The notes beneath the pieces were generated by a model. That model saw nothing but the letters and a program-made list of their open reading frames with translations. It was not told where the DNA came from and ran no database searches. A stretch of 64,000 bases of DNA from Ditylenchus dipsaci. Lineage: Eukaryota; Nematoda; Chromadorea; Rhabditida; Anguinidae. Each line of letters begins with the position of its first letter. Within the stretch, counting starts at the first letter, position 1. Of this stretch, positions 19,216 to 30,057 are shown one piece after another. The stretch lies in contig SADC01001275.1 of the NCBI GenBank assembly GCA_004194705.1, positions 124,001 to 188,000 of the forward strand, read 5' to 3'. Both the position numbers and the translations under genes were made by a program.

Positions 19216-21036
19216 GGTTAATTGGTCCACGGTCAATTGATCCACGGTCAATTGGTCCACAGGTCAATTGGTCCACAGGTCAATTGGTCCACAGGTCAAT
19301 TGGTCCACAGGTCAATTGGTCCACAGGTCAATTGGTCCACAGGTCAATTGGTCCACAGGTCAATTGGTCCACAAAATTTTTTCAAATTAATCTTTTTTGT
19401 CTTGTGAAGAACTTCTGTTATTTCAACAGTTTTTCGATAGTTCAGCCTTAACCCTACTGGTTAATCCACGCACCAACCAAACCAGGTGGTCGTCCACCTG
19501 GAGCAAAATTTTTTTCACGTTTTTCATGTTCCAAAACCCGTTTCCTGGACTGATTCGGACATGCTGAAGATGGTTTGATAGTGGTAAAATTCCATTTTCT
19601 CGAGTATTTTTTGAGTTTTGGTGAAATAGAGTTTTGGTAAAATCAATTATCCCCAATACTCAAAAAACATCCCAGAAACTCATATTTCACTATTATCAAA
19701 CCATTTTCAGCTTGCCCGTATTAGTCCAGAAAAAACAATTTTGCAACATAAAACGTGAAAAAAATCGATCCAAGTGGACGACCACTTGGTTTAGTCGGTG
19801 CATAAATTATCCATGAAAACTGAGGTTGGATCATAGAAAAACATTGTAAATTTTGAAAGTTCTTTACCAGTCGACAATATTACTACCCGGGTACCAGTAC
19901 ACTACCTGAGTTCCCCAACCTGGGTACGACTACCTGGGCACAACAAAACCAAGTGGTCGTCCACTTGGATCAAATTTTTTTTTACTTTTTGGGGTTCCAA
20001 AACTTGTTTTCTGGACTGATTCGGACACGCTGAAGATGGCTTGATAATAGAAAGATAAGGTTTTTCATGGTATTTTTCGAGGAATTGGATAAAATTGACT
20101 TTACCAAAACTCGATTTCACCAAAACTATAAAAATGCTCGAGAAAACGGCATTTTACCACTATTAAACCATCTTCAGCATGCCTAAGTTAGTCCAGAAAA
20201 CACGTTTTGGACCCAGAAACGTATTTTTTTGATTCAAGTGGTCGTCCACCTGGATCAAAATTTTTGGTTTTGTTGGTACATGGACACAGATCCAGCGTTG
20301 CACAGAAAAATGTTTAAAAATATTTTGTGCCAGAAAAAAATTTTGTGGATGATTTCGGCATCGATTAATTCGGTGTCGATAAATTCGCTTAACGCCTATT
20401 TTTACAGTTTTTGTAAATCTTGTATAACGTGAATTCACTACTGTCAAAAATCTTTAGAATGCTCGAATTAATGCAGAAAACAGTTTTTGGAACCTAAAAA
20501 CATAAAAAATTGACCAACCACTCGGTTTTTGTTGGTACTTGGAATATCCAGAAGATCGAGCTACCAATGAAAAATGGTCTAATAAACAACACGGGTACCA
20601 CCTAGAAACAACCACCACCCAAGCACTACTACCTAGGCACTTCTACTCCTGAATACCGGTACCTGGTCAATGCCTTGGTACTAGTACCGTACTACTACCT
20701 CAACACCAGTTCACCTTTCAGGGTCATTCCAGCAATTTTAACAAAACTATAAAATTACCCCACAAAATGGAATTTTACTATTATCAAACCCTCTTTAGAA
20801 TGCTCGAATTAGTGTAAAAAACGGGTATTAGAACCCGAAAAGCATAATAAATAATTTAACAACAAAGGGATGACCACTTGGTTTGGTTGGTGCGTGGATT
20901 AACCAGTAGGGTTAAGGCTGAATTATCGAAAAACTTTTGAGATAACAGAAGTTCTTTACAAGACAAAAAAGATTAATTTGAAAATAATTTTGTGGACCAA
21001 TTGACCGTGGATCAATTGACCGTGGACCAATTGACC
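19216..21036. mobile_element. foldback element ending in 15-16 bp tandem arrays (GGTCAATTGGTCCAC)
   Basis: The left end is an array of 10 units (19216-19372): three of 15 bases, then seven identical 16-base AGGTCAATTGGTCCAC units. The right end has the inverse GTGGACCAATTGACC in about three units (20992-21036). Just inside, long arms continue inverted (aatcttttttgtcttgt / acaagacaaaaaagatt, then ccctactggttaatccacgc / gcgtggattaaccagtaggg). The interior carries several copies of the hairpin CAAGTGG-TCGT-CCACTTG, each followed by a similar 'gactgattcggacatgctgaag' type block. No transposase ORF. The ORFs in the arrays are only translations of the repeat. Confidence 0.75.
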
Positions 21037-21311
21037 GCACGCCCTATAAATGGAGGTTTTATGGCGAAATTGAAAGTTTTTCGAAAAAATGACCCGCGAA
21101 ATAGGAACCTTTCAAATGTTTTGTACTGGACTGTCAAATCAGGTTTGGAAAAATCTTTCAAAATTCAGGGAAAAAAGTGTGGCACAACAGGGGAGAACGA
21201 ATTTTGGAGTACATGTCTAACGAGAGTTACCTGTAGAGCTGTCGAATGGAATAATTTTTCCGAATATTAAATCAGATATTCGAAAATTTCGGCTATTCGG
21301 CGACCAGGATT

Positions 21312-21462
21312 GGTTAAGCGCTGGCGCGTGCTTAAGCTTAAGCGCCGGCAAAATAAACGCCGGCGTGTTTATTAAGCGCCTCTAAGCGCCGGCGGTTAGA
21401 GGCGCTTCGCCGGCGCTTACAGCTAAGCGACGGCGCTTCGCCCGGCGCTTATAAGCGCCGAC
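21312..21462. repeat. GC-rich GCGCCGGCGCTT repeat block
   Basis: About ten overlapping direct and inverted copies of GCGCCGGCGCTTA-like sequence, far richer in G+C than its surroundings. It can fold into many alternative hairpins. The flanks (ccaggattgg / ccaatcctg) are themselves inverted, suggesting a small foldback element of about 21,306-21,479. Confidence 0.6.
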
Positions 21463-21775
21463 ACTCAAGCCCAATCCTGTAGGCGACTGAGTTGACTTTA
21501 TACCTGGGGTGGTAGTGACAATCAACGGATAAAATCCGCGGATAAAAACCCGTAGTAACAATCACGGATAGAAATATCCGTGGATACGGATAAAATCCGC
21601 GGATTTATCCGCAGCTAAGGATAAATCCGTGGATATATCCACAGATTTTATCCGCGGATAAAATCTAAGAATAAATATGAGCATGGTTATTTCCACTAAA
21701 AGTAAAAAAACTAAACTAATATTCTTTATGTTCTCCTTAAACCAGGAAAATCTTATTTTTATATTTATTCATGTG

Positions 21776-22604
21776 CAGGGCCTATCTCACTAATTGAAGA
21801 TTGGAAAATGGAAAGTGGAAAGTGGAAAATTGAAAATTGCCATGGGAAATTTCCGCTTCTGTCTCACTATTTAAAAAGTGGAAAATGGAAAATTTTCCAT
21901 GGAAAATTGATGACTAAGCCTACGGTCTACAAATTTTCAAAAAATTTTCATGTTGATAATCGTAAATCTTTATGCTCATTTTGACGGTTTTTGACGTCAT
22001 TTTTAATATTCAATCATAACTATTCATGATTATTTGTACAACACAACGAAAAAGTTTCCTATGTATTTAAGTTAAGCAACTGACTAACAATGTCTGTTGT
22101 TTTAGGAATATGTCGTCAAGCGATGAAAGCTTTGAAGATGATCGTATCATAGCACCACGCCAACGAGTGTTCAGACTGAGAACAGTCGTCACAGATCCAA
22201 CGCAATTTCGTGAACGTTTTCGTCTGACTCCACGACAAGCAGACGTTCTTCTTCTTCAAATTTGTGTCGTTATCTCTCCATTGTAAAGGTTTGAGAAAAA
22301 TAAATTATTGCTATCCGAGTGGTTTCTGTCTTCTTTACATGTGTTTGGAGATTAATTTTCGATTTCATGTAAGCTAGAAATTTTCCATTTTCTATGGGAA
22401 GTGGAAAATGAAAACTGGAAAATGGAAAGTGGAAAATATTTTAGTGAGACAGAAAATTGGAAAATTTCCACTTTCCATTTTCCACTTTCCGTTTCCATTT
22501 TTCGTTTAGTGAGACACAAACTTTCCATTTTCCACTTTCCATTTTCCGTTTTCCAATTTTCCATGGAAAATTTTCCAATCTTCAATTAGTGAGATAGGCC
22601 CCTG
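21776..22604. mobile_element. nested element with TTCATGTG 8-bp duplication
   Basis: Ends CAGGGCCTATCTCAC and, inverted, CAGGGGCCTATCTCAC are flanked on both sides by TTCATGTG (21768-21775 and 22605-22612). Inside each end are tandem GGAAAATGGAAAGTGG-type units, which explain the spurious long ORFs near 22,350-22,590. It inserted into the larger element at 21,504-23,296. The 8-bp duplication and CAG ends suggest hAT-type integration, yet the single ORF inside resembles a Harbinger-type protein. Confidence 0.8.
22110..22286 (+). pseudogene. N-terminal remnant resembling a Harbinger-type (HARBI1) transposase
   Basis: A 58-residue reading frame starts MSSSDESFEDD and contains TDPTQFRERFRLTPRQADVL, which resembles the N-terminal helix-rich stretch of HARBI1-like proteins. 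It then stops; the catalytic DDE domain is absent. It follows a ttttag acceptor-like site. The resemblance is from memory of the family pattern and is short. Confidence 0.4.
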
Positions 22605-23296
22605 TTCATGTGTTATTTTACAAAATCAGTCGAAAAATATTGCATAAATCTTTTTTGCACCATGTTTTTGAAGAATTTTGCACAAGTGTTCCCTTAAAAT
22701 CTGTCTAAAGTTTTTATAATTTCTACAAATAGTCTACACAGGGATGGAAAAAGAATTTTTCTAAAAAAATTTGTACACTTAAAAACCGCAGAAGCTCTTT
22801 TTCAAAGTTTTGTGTTAAAATCCAGAATATTACTTTCCCTCAGATAAATTTGTTTTTCGTAATCCTGTTTTCATGATTGCTAAGCATTTTCTCTGTGCTA
22901 AAACGATAAAAAAACTATTTTTAATGATTTTTGAAGAAAAATTTAGTGCAGCAAAAACACGACTTAAAGACTGCCTTTTAAACAAAACTTATTTTTTAGC
23001 AGTATAGTACACCTATTCAAGCATAATCACGCGTTTTTGGATAGTAATCGATTTTGAAATACACGAGAAAATATTTTTATCCGCGGATTTATCCTGCTCC
23101 TGACCAGGCTAAGGATAATATCCGCGGATACAGATAAATATCCGCGGATATTCGATTGTTGCTACGGATTTTATCCGCGGATATTTATCCGTATCCGCGG
23201 ATTTTTGACTGTTATTACCGATTATCCGTATCGCGGATTTTATCCGAAGATACGGATTTATCCGCGGATATTTTGATTGTTACTACCACCCCTGAA

Positions 23297-24069
23297 ACAA
23301 AGGTTACAGAAAAAAGTTATAACAAAATTTACAGAACATTTAACTTGTTCTCATGAGATGTGATGTTTTCTAACAACTTCAATTTAGAATTCCCGACATA
23401 TAATGTGATAGTCCAGTGAATCACGTGTTTGGGTTGAAATTTGTCTATATTGGGGTATTAGTAGTAGATTTATTGTGTGAGCACTGAAATTTTTAATGTT
23501 GTTTCTAATGGTTTAGATGGTGCATAACGATAATAAAGTGTTTTTTGATCATTTTTTTACCACCAGCAACCACAACAACAATAACAAATCCGCAATTGTC
23601 TGTTGTGTGAGCAGTAGTAGTCAAGTTTCCAACCAATCAACAAGACCTAGGAGGAGGAGCAGCAGTTAATGCAAGAGCAGTAGAACTAATTGGTGATGGC
23701 TGTTGCAAAGCGTTGCAAACCGGTTTATCGCTCTTATGTGACCTTCTTCCTACTGCTTTTCCCGACTGTTAGTATTAGTCTAAGGATGATGGTTTCAGAA
23801 CTAATTATGAGTGTATTGTAATCGCTTTCTGAATGCACTTGTGTAGCTCATGGACGGATAATGAGCTACATAGAATGTCTAAGACGATTCCAGCTAAAAC
23901 ATAAGGTCAATAATCTTATATTGTATTTTCCTTTGCTGGACAAGCAGAAATAACTTACAAATCACAAGTCGTAATGACTTGTGATTTAACGGGTATTGCT
24001 TGAGTTTATCTCATAGTTAAAGATAGGGTGTACTTTGGGTCCGAAACATTTGAAAAATCGCCAGAAAAT
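23297..24069. other. gene-free stretch
   Basis: No exon with splice context, no paired repeat. A short CAA-rich tract lies near 23,565-23,590. Confidence 0.5.
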
Positions 24070-24944
24070 TACCGTATATTCTCTGTTAATTACCCAAACC
24101 TTATTCAAAATCGTGTTCTTGGCATTGTGTTTTGACCAACTTTTTATAGAATGCCTTCAAGCAAGTCAGCCCTCAATTTGTAGCCAGTGAGATGAGCTAC
24201 AAAATGAGGGGTTACTTGCCTAAAGGCGCATTAACAATAAGGCGGCTGTTTGCGGATGCTAAAACAGACTACTCACTAAGAATCCGCGAAACAGAATCCT
24301 CCCCTTTTTTACTGTTCTCCCGAAATTATTCAGTTGGTACAGTTTTTTTATTTTTCAGTTGCTTATGTAGCTTCTGACATCATATAGTTGAGGTTTAGGG
24401 CTATCAAATGAGCTATTGACTGAGTGAATGTTGCTTCAAAAACTCAGATAATATTTTAAGACTCCGCCAAGAATCCTAACTCGAATTCGAGTGCGGATGC
24501 TTGGGCGGAGTCTTTCTTTTTTAACTTAATTTTTTCAACAATATCTAATTTATCAATAGCTCATCTTGTAGCCCTGAATCTTAGCTACAAGATGGCACCA
24601 AAAGAATAGTTTTTGAAAAATTAAAAAAAAGTTATGGCCATTTCCGAGTGTAAAGTCGGGTTTAGCATCCGCAAACAGCCTCCTCATTGTGAATGCGCCT
24701 TAGAGTGGTATGCAAAGAGTGGGTCAAAAACACAATGCCAAAAACACGATTTTGAACAAGTGTAATTACAGTCAAACTTCGGTATAACGTACAGCCTGGG
24801 AACCAGGTCAGGTTTACGTTATTTTGACTTTTGACAGAGTTTATTATTAAAAGGATTGGGCCAGGTGTACGTTATATTGGGGGTGTTTATTAGATCGGAT
24901 GTACGTTATATCGAAGTTCGACTGTAATAGAGAATATAAGGTAA
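24070..24944. mobile_element. inverted-repeat element with ACCGTATATTCTCT ends, split by a younger insertion
   Basis: The left arm (ttaccgtatattctctgttaattac ... aaaatcgtgttcttggc) pairs with the right arm (gccaaaaacacgatttt ... attaatagagaatataaggta). The right arm is interrupted by the CAGT element at 24,769-24,924. The inner parts also pair around aatgcgcctt / aaggcgcatt and gtagctcat-like segments. No ORF. Confidence 0.65.
24769..24924. mobile_element. pogo/Tc1-like MITE at TA (CAGTCAAACTTCGGTATAAC)
   Basis: The ends CAGTCAAACTTCGGTATAA and, inverted, CAGTCGAACTTCGATATAA are flanked by TA on both sides. CAGT termini with TA duplication are typical of the pogo/Tigger branch of Tc1/mariner. 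It sits inside the right arm of the element at 24,070-24,944, so it is younger than that. Confidence 0.8.
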
Positions 24945-25359
24945 TAAAGACGTGGTTTGGATTTCACACCGAAAAATCTCGCGATTGACTCTAAATTTTT
25001 CTGATTTTCGGCGATTGAAATAATAACTCGGGCTTGAGTTCGGAATTCCTTCCCTACGGGGAGTGATCAGGTGTAGGAGATAACATCATATTCGTGATTC
25101 TAAGAAAAAAAAATTCGAACCATAGGGGTATCTAAATTTGAAAAATTTAAATTGGTGCATTTTGAATTTTGAAGGGATTGAGGGCTGTATAGGGAGAAAA
25201 AGAGAATAAAAGGGGGCCACTAATCATACAGGGCAAACTAACAATAGGACGTTGAACATAGTTTTGAATACTGGGTTTACCGCATAAATAAACTCTGTCA
25301 TGCATGCTTTTTCATGTACCCAGAGTCTCTTTCGAGTGATTTGTGTCTAAGGTATGTGG

Positions 25360-25802
25360 CAGGGGTGGAACGGAATTCCGATTTCCGTCTTCCGATTTCC
25401 GGCACTTTTTCTCTTCCGTTTTCCGATTTCCGAAAAAAATAGGGCGAATTTCGGAAATTTCGGAAGAGAATAGTTCACTTGAAAAATATTTTCGAAGTAT
25501 TTTTGGCAGAAATGTCTTGCAAGGAAATGGAAGTTACAGCTTTGCGGAGACCTTCGGTCCGCAAATATCTTAGTTCGCCGACTGGTTCTCAAGAAAGTGA
25601 GCGTTTCTTTTCAACTGCTGGATGCGGATGCATGTGTACAACATTAAATTTTGGCACTAGGAAATTTTTTGAATTTCTTCCGATTTCCGTCTTCCGATTT
25701 CCGGCAGCTTTTTTCTTCCGATTTCCGACTTCCGGTTTTGAGAATTTTCTACTTCCGGTTCCGATTTTTGTTCCGACTTTTTTGTCTTCCGTTCCAGCCC
25801 TG
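25360..25802. mobile_element. hAT element with GTATGTGG duplication and transposase remnant
   Basis: Ends CAGGGGTGGAACGG and, inverted, CAGGGCTGGAACGG are flanked by GTATGTGG at 25352-25359 and 25803-25810. Both subterminal regions carry tandem TTCCGATTTCCG motifs. Between them is a hAT transposase fragment (see next entry). Being nonautonomous but keeping a hAT coding piece, it confirms the superfamily of this end type. Confidence 0.88.
25548..25620 (+). pseudogene. hAT transposase C-terminal dimerisation domain fragment
   Basis: One frame reads RKYLSSPTGSQESERFFSTAG, which fits the hAT dimerisation motif (YL..P..S..SER.FS.AG). No start, no upstream catalytic domain, and the frame becomes low-complexity repeat afterwards, so this is a deletion derivative. 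Confidence 0.75.
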
Positions 25803-26165
25803 GTATGTGGGTGTGCGCATTTCAACTCCAAGCCCCAAGCCCCCGAAGGGGGCGCAGGGGGCTTGATAGTTAGAGATGCGCGCACTCACTTACCTTAGAC
25901 ATGATTCCGAGAAGTACTCTTGATCAAAAAAATGCATATAGAGTCTATTTTTGCCACGGCCCAGTTGAAAAACATGGTAAGACAGTCGAAGAATACAAAT
26001 ATTCACCTTGTTAACGTTCTGCCATAAAAGTGGCCCTTTTTTTCCCTTCCCCTCCCAATACAGCCCCTAATCCCTTCAAAATTAAAAAATCGCCAATTCA
26101 AATTTTCAAAATTTTGACTAAAAAATCATGACCCTTGTGGTTCGAAATTTTTTTCTTAGGGTCAA

Positions 26166-27907
26166 AAAAACGCGCGGCTTTCTATTGAAATCGGGGTCGA
26201 GAAACACGAATATTAGGTTATCTACTCCATCCGAGCACTCCTCGTGGGGGAGGGATTCGTCACTGCAACCATAACTCGACATGTCGAGTAATTAGGAAAA
26301 ATACGGTATTAACAACTTCAAAATAGGGGAGCGAAACAACTTAACTACTTAGAAATAGGTCAGGGGAAAAATATTTTAGGTTTGCATTTGGTAAATTTTA
26401 GGTTTGGTAAAAATATGGTTAATCATTTTTTCTTTAGAAAATTTAGTTTTTTTGGTGCAAAAATGTTTTTTCTATGGCTAATTTTTTGGTAGCTAATTTA
26501 TTATTTTCTGTGACAAATTTGATTTTCGACTGTAGGACATCTACTTGAGGTGATATGTTTTTTATATTTATTTTGAACTCCAAAAACTCCAATAATGTAT
26601 GATAATTGTGAAAGGTACTGTATTTTCAGTCTATGAAAGACTTGGAGTTCATAAAAGGTAAATGGGTTGATTGTAGGTAAAGTGGCTGGGGTCTTAATAA
26701 ACTTTTAGGTCCAATCTCACACACAAACTTGACACTCTGGGCGTTTGCTTCATCACTTAACAACTTCTGATGTGTCAGTAATTTAATCGTACAAGTCTAC
26801 CGAATTTGTCTAATAAAAAAACGCGTGATGATAATTCTGTCTACCTTAGCCACATTATGCTACACCACTTTGAGAAGAGCAACACTTCAGTCCGTATGCC
26901 GTCCGAAGTCGTGTGAAGAGATGGAATAGCCGATTCCAAGTGATATCTTCTGCAAACTGACTATGATCTTTCAGGTATTGACATTTTTGATTGACCGACC
27001 AAACCGAAAACCGCGATTCTCGGTTCATTTATCGGTTTTCGGTGAACAAGCCAAAAACGGTATGTGGATTAATTGGATTTACAGCTCTATGTATGTTTCT
27101 CAACTTTTTCAAAATTAATTAAAATACTACCTCTAACACATGTCCTGCAGGCAAAAATCGAATTTGCCACAGAAAAAAATAAATTTGCCACAAAAAAGTA
27201 AATTTGCCACAAAAAAATAAATTTGCCACAGAAAAAAATAGATTAGCTACAAAACAATCAGCCACAGAAAAAAATATTTCGACCCAAAAAAACCAAATTT
27301 GCTACAGAAAAAATGTTTGACCTAAAAATATCTTATTGGTAAAAATTGTCGTAGTAGACACGCCAGCGAACAACGCAATGCATTCTTTTTACACTTATTT
27401 ATTGCTTCCTTTGCAACTAGAAAGGTTTTCGATCACTAAAATGTAAAAAGCATCCTTTGCTAGCTAGCAGTTCTCCTGTTTTTTGCAACCCTAAAATCAG
27501 CTTCACTTTTTTGCATCAGTCAACCACTAACCTATTTGCACCAGCACTACCCCTGTAGTTCCACTACTACAACAAAGAGACTATGTGGTGGATCAGCTCC
27601 CTACCACTTCTCTCTGATAATGCAAACCAATCTGCTGCTCGAGAGAGAGAGAGACAGAGGGAAAATTGAATCTTTGGAGGAAAGAGCAGAGGTTGTTTTA
27701 CTAAATGCCTTTTTCGGTTAGCAGCAACCATGTTTGATGACTAAGTTGTCTGAAAAGCTGTCTACGCAGCCAATTTTGATTATATCATGTGTATTTACAA
27801 CGAAATAACCCTCAAATGCGCAGACCATCATGCAGCATTTTTTCCAAAAAATCACATACTTGATTAAAAGTCAAATATGAATCATCTAAAAAGGCAAAAA
27901 TTAATGT
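26166..27907. other. gene-free stretch with tandem AAATTTGCCACAAAA repeats
   Basis: No supported exon. From about 27,157 to 27,320 a roughly 20-26 base unit, aaatttgccacaaaaaa, is repeated imperfectly about six times. A weaker ggtaaattttaggtttggta repeat lies near 26,385-26,420. A GAGAGA tract is at 27,640-27,655. The ORF at 27,536-27,721 has no recognisable motif. Confidence 0.5.
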
Positions 27908-28295
27908 GAATACCGTATTCCCTCTAATTACTCCCCACCTCTCATTTTTTAGGGCGCAATCGTTTCGTCAACGAAATTTTCGCCAATGAAATATTTTCTT
28001 CAACGGCATCTTTTCGCCAATGTGATCACTTCGCCGATGGTATGTTTTCGCCAATAGCTTCTTTTCTCAAATTCTCTTATTTCTTTGACAGGTAAATTAC
28101 CATTGATTTTGTCATCTCACTGGCTACAGAATGAGTGATCATTTGCCTGACAACGAAATAAGAGTAGTTGATAAAAGAAGCTATTGGCGAAAAGATTTCA
28201 TTGGCAAAACGATTACACCTTGTTTTTTACTAGGATTTCAGAGTTAGGGCCCTTTTCGATTTACAATTTCAAGAATTTTTATGGGTTGAAAAATA
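27908..28295. mobile_element. element with TTTTCGCCAAT iterons
   Basis: About five degenerate 15-17 base units of TTTTCGCCAATGNNAT lie at 27,980-28,060. Inverted copies (gaagctattggcgaaaa, tttcattggcaaaacg) lie at 28,180-28,215. The whole begins with an accgtattccctctaatta end (27,912). The architecture, iteron arrays at both ends in inverse orientation, matches the elements at 19,216 and 37,497. Confidence 0.55.
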
Positions 28296-28470
28296 ACTCC
28301 CCATGGGAAGTTAATAGAATGAATACTTTATGCTGTATTTTCCATGGGTAATCCATCCTATTTCTCCATATATTACACTAGCGCCTTTTCTCCGGCACGC
28401 CCCTTTAAGCCCTTTTTTAAAAATACGTTTACGAAAAATTAACAGATTTTGATGTCTTACGAAGTTGCGT

Positions 28471-28838
28471 TTAAAGGGGGGGGGAAGCCATTTAGGTTTG
28501 AAAAAGTGGCTTTCATGGCGCAGTGCGTAAGTGCTCGCGTTTTTTGGCCCAAAATGGTGTTTTTTTGGTGTTGCAGGTTCAAACCCACGTAGGGGCACAC
28601 TTTTTTTGGCTTGTTTGGCCAGTTTAGAGGTAATTTGGGTCGCTGACCCCGAATCTGGCGTCAAAAAAGTCTAATTACCTCTAAACTGCCCAAAAAAGCC
28701 GAAAAAATAGTGTGCCCCTACGTGGGTTTGAACCTGCAACACCAAAAAAAACACCATTTTGGGCCAAAAAACGCGAGCACTTACGCACTGCGCCATGGAA
28801 GCCACTTTTTCAAACCTAAATGGCTTCCCCCCCTTTAA
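28471..28838. mobile_element. palindrome made of two inverted tRNA-like sequences at TTAA
   Basis: Arms of about 170 bases run from TTAAAGGGGGGGGGAAGCC to the inverse GGCTTCCCCCCCTTTAA. Each arm contains a tRNA-like head: A-box-like TGGCGCAGTGCGTAAG and, about 65 bases on, B box GGTTCAAACCC. The centre holds GGGTCGCTGACCCCGAATCTG. TTAA borders both ends. A nearly identical tRNA-like pair is at 36,915-37,135. This looks like a foldback tRNA-derived repeat rather than two tRNA genes, as no cloverleaf with a normal anticodon arm can be drawn. Confidence 0.65.
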
Positions 28839-28869
28839 GTTAGGTCAAGTTAGGTTAAGTCAGTTGCGT

Positions 28870-29490
28870 GAAGCTGAATTTAAACTCACATTTTTCATGT
28901 TACAACCAGAATTGTGAAGCGATAATTTAATCGGTCAAATTATTGGTTCAAATAGAATGTTTGACCGGCCGAACTTTCAATTTCAAACACATCTCTCTCA
29001 GTCGCTTAAAAGATATCAGAGTCGGGTTTTTCAATGGATAGTAAATGCTGGTGCTAGAAAAATGCGATAAATTACTGAAAATGCTTAAAACCTGTGAGAA
29101 AACTAACTGACATATGTTTGTGGGTGTTTTTAGTCTAATAACTCTTCTGTTCTAATTATTGACCCTATTTTGTGAAAGACTGTTTCGTCATCATCAATGC
29201 TACTGATAACATCTTTTTTCCTCAGAATTTTATTAATTTTAACAATAGCGAGAGAAATCGATTTAACTATGCTATAGTAGTTGTTGTTGCTACCCTATTT
29301 ACATTAAAGAATGCTGCCCTTTCTTTAGACAATGACCTTTACAAACCCAGATGTCTCGTCCCCTCTGTCCAGCTGACTTTCCGAAGTTGCATTTAAACTC
29401 ACATTTTCATGTTACAACCAGAATTGTGAAGCGATAATTTAATCGGTCAAATTCTTGGTTCAATCAGAATGTTTGACCGGCCGAACTTAG
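28870..29490. repeat. direct repeat pair about 515 bp apart
   Basis: Copies at about 28,874-28,983 and 29,386-29,490 share ttacaaccagaattgtgaag, cgataatttaatcggtcaaa and gtttgaccggccgaact with few differences. The spacer carries no recognised coding sequence. It could be a local duplication or the two repeats of a very degraded element. Confidence 0.7.
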
Positions 29491-30057
29491 TTTTATCTAG
29501 TTAATACCTAAATTACAATTGTTGATTTTTCAAGGCTTTTAGAGTCACAAGAGAACTTTGCGAGCTGTTTTTTACTTTTTTAGACGAAAATTCTTTCATA
29601 AATCTATAAAACCAACAACCAATTTTGAATCGGTTGTTATAAACACTCAGTGCTTAGTCTTTTAGCAGTTTATCCTAAGCCGCCAGGTGTTTCGGTGTTT
29701 AATAGTTTTTTACTAGTTGTTTTTTGCTGTCGAGCAAAGGTGAAGCAGAGAAGAGAATGGCTTTTATTGTTATTATTATCCATGTTGTATTGATGTTAGA
29801 GAGACCTTGCCTGCTAATATTTTTGTTGAGAGGGCATGCAGTAAACCGGTCTAGTAATGTGGTTGTGTATTGAATTAATCAATGGCTGACTTTTTCTAAT
29901 TTAATAGTGATGGTTCTCTTTATTTCCTGCTTTGTTTAAATGGTTCAAAGACGTTAAACAAATACACAAACTTTCCTTGTTTCAAGTCTGTTACCAGTTT
30001 GTTTTTAAAACAGCTTTTACTAGTTCAACAGTAGTCTAAAGTAAATTATTTATAAAA

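Larger units (their letters stand above)
21504..23296. mobile_element. long element with GGGGTGGTAGT ends and ATCCGCGGAT repeats
   Basis: The ends GGGGTGGTAGTGACAATC and, inverted, GGGGTGGTAGTAACAATC enclose about 1.8 kb. Both subterminal regions (21,530-21,665 and 23,080-23,280) are packed with direct and inverted ATCCGCGGAT / GGATAAATCC motifs. The CAGGGGTGG-type right end is hAT-like, but I find no matching 8-bp flanks. The middle contains the complete younger element at 21,776-22,604. No transposase of its own is visible. Confidence 0.6.
25093..26165. mobile_element. GC-rich palindromic-core foldback element, split by a hAT insertion
   Basis: The outer arms pair (ctaagaaaaaaaaattcgaac / gttcgaaatttttttcttag; gaagggattgagggctgtat / atacagcccctaatcccttc). 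The core hairpin ggtatgtgg...gcgcactcacttacc is split by the insertion at 25,360-25,802. Same family as 4192-4916, 5745-6065 and 39,420-39,955. Confidence 0.7.

Noticed and set aside
19216..19372. CRISPR array
   Set aside because: The units are 15-16 bases with no spacers between them, inverse copies mark the other end of the element, and the host is an animal genome.
19206..19451. Long ORFs of repeated NWSTGQLVHRSIGPQV-like peptide
   Set aside because: Translation of the 16-bp tandem array in several frames; no start or splice context.
22352..22589. ORFs rich in KWKMES / FHFPFSV
   Set aside because: Translation of GGAAAATGGAAAGTGG repeats inside the ends of the 21,776-22,604 element.
28870..29490. 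LTR retrotransposon
   Set aside because: The direct repeats lack clear TG...CA ends, there is no primer-binding or polypurine signal, and the 400-base spacer has no coding sequence.
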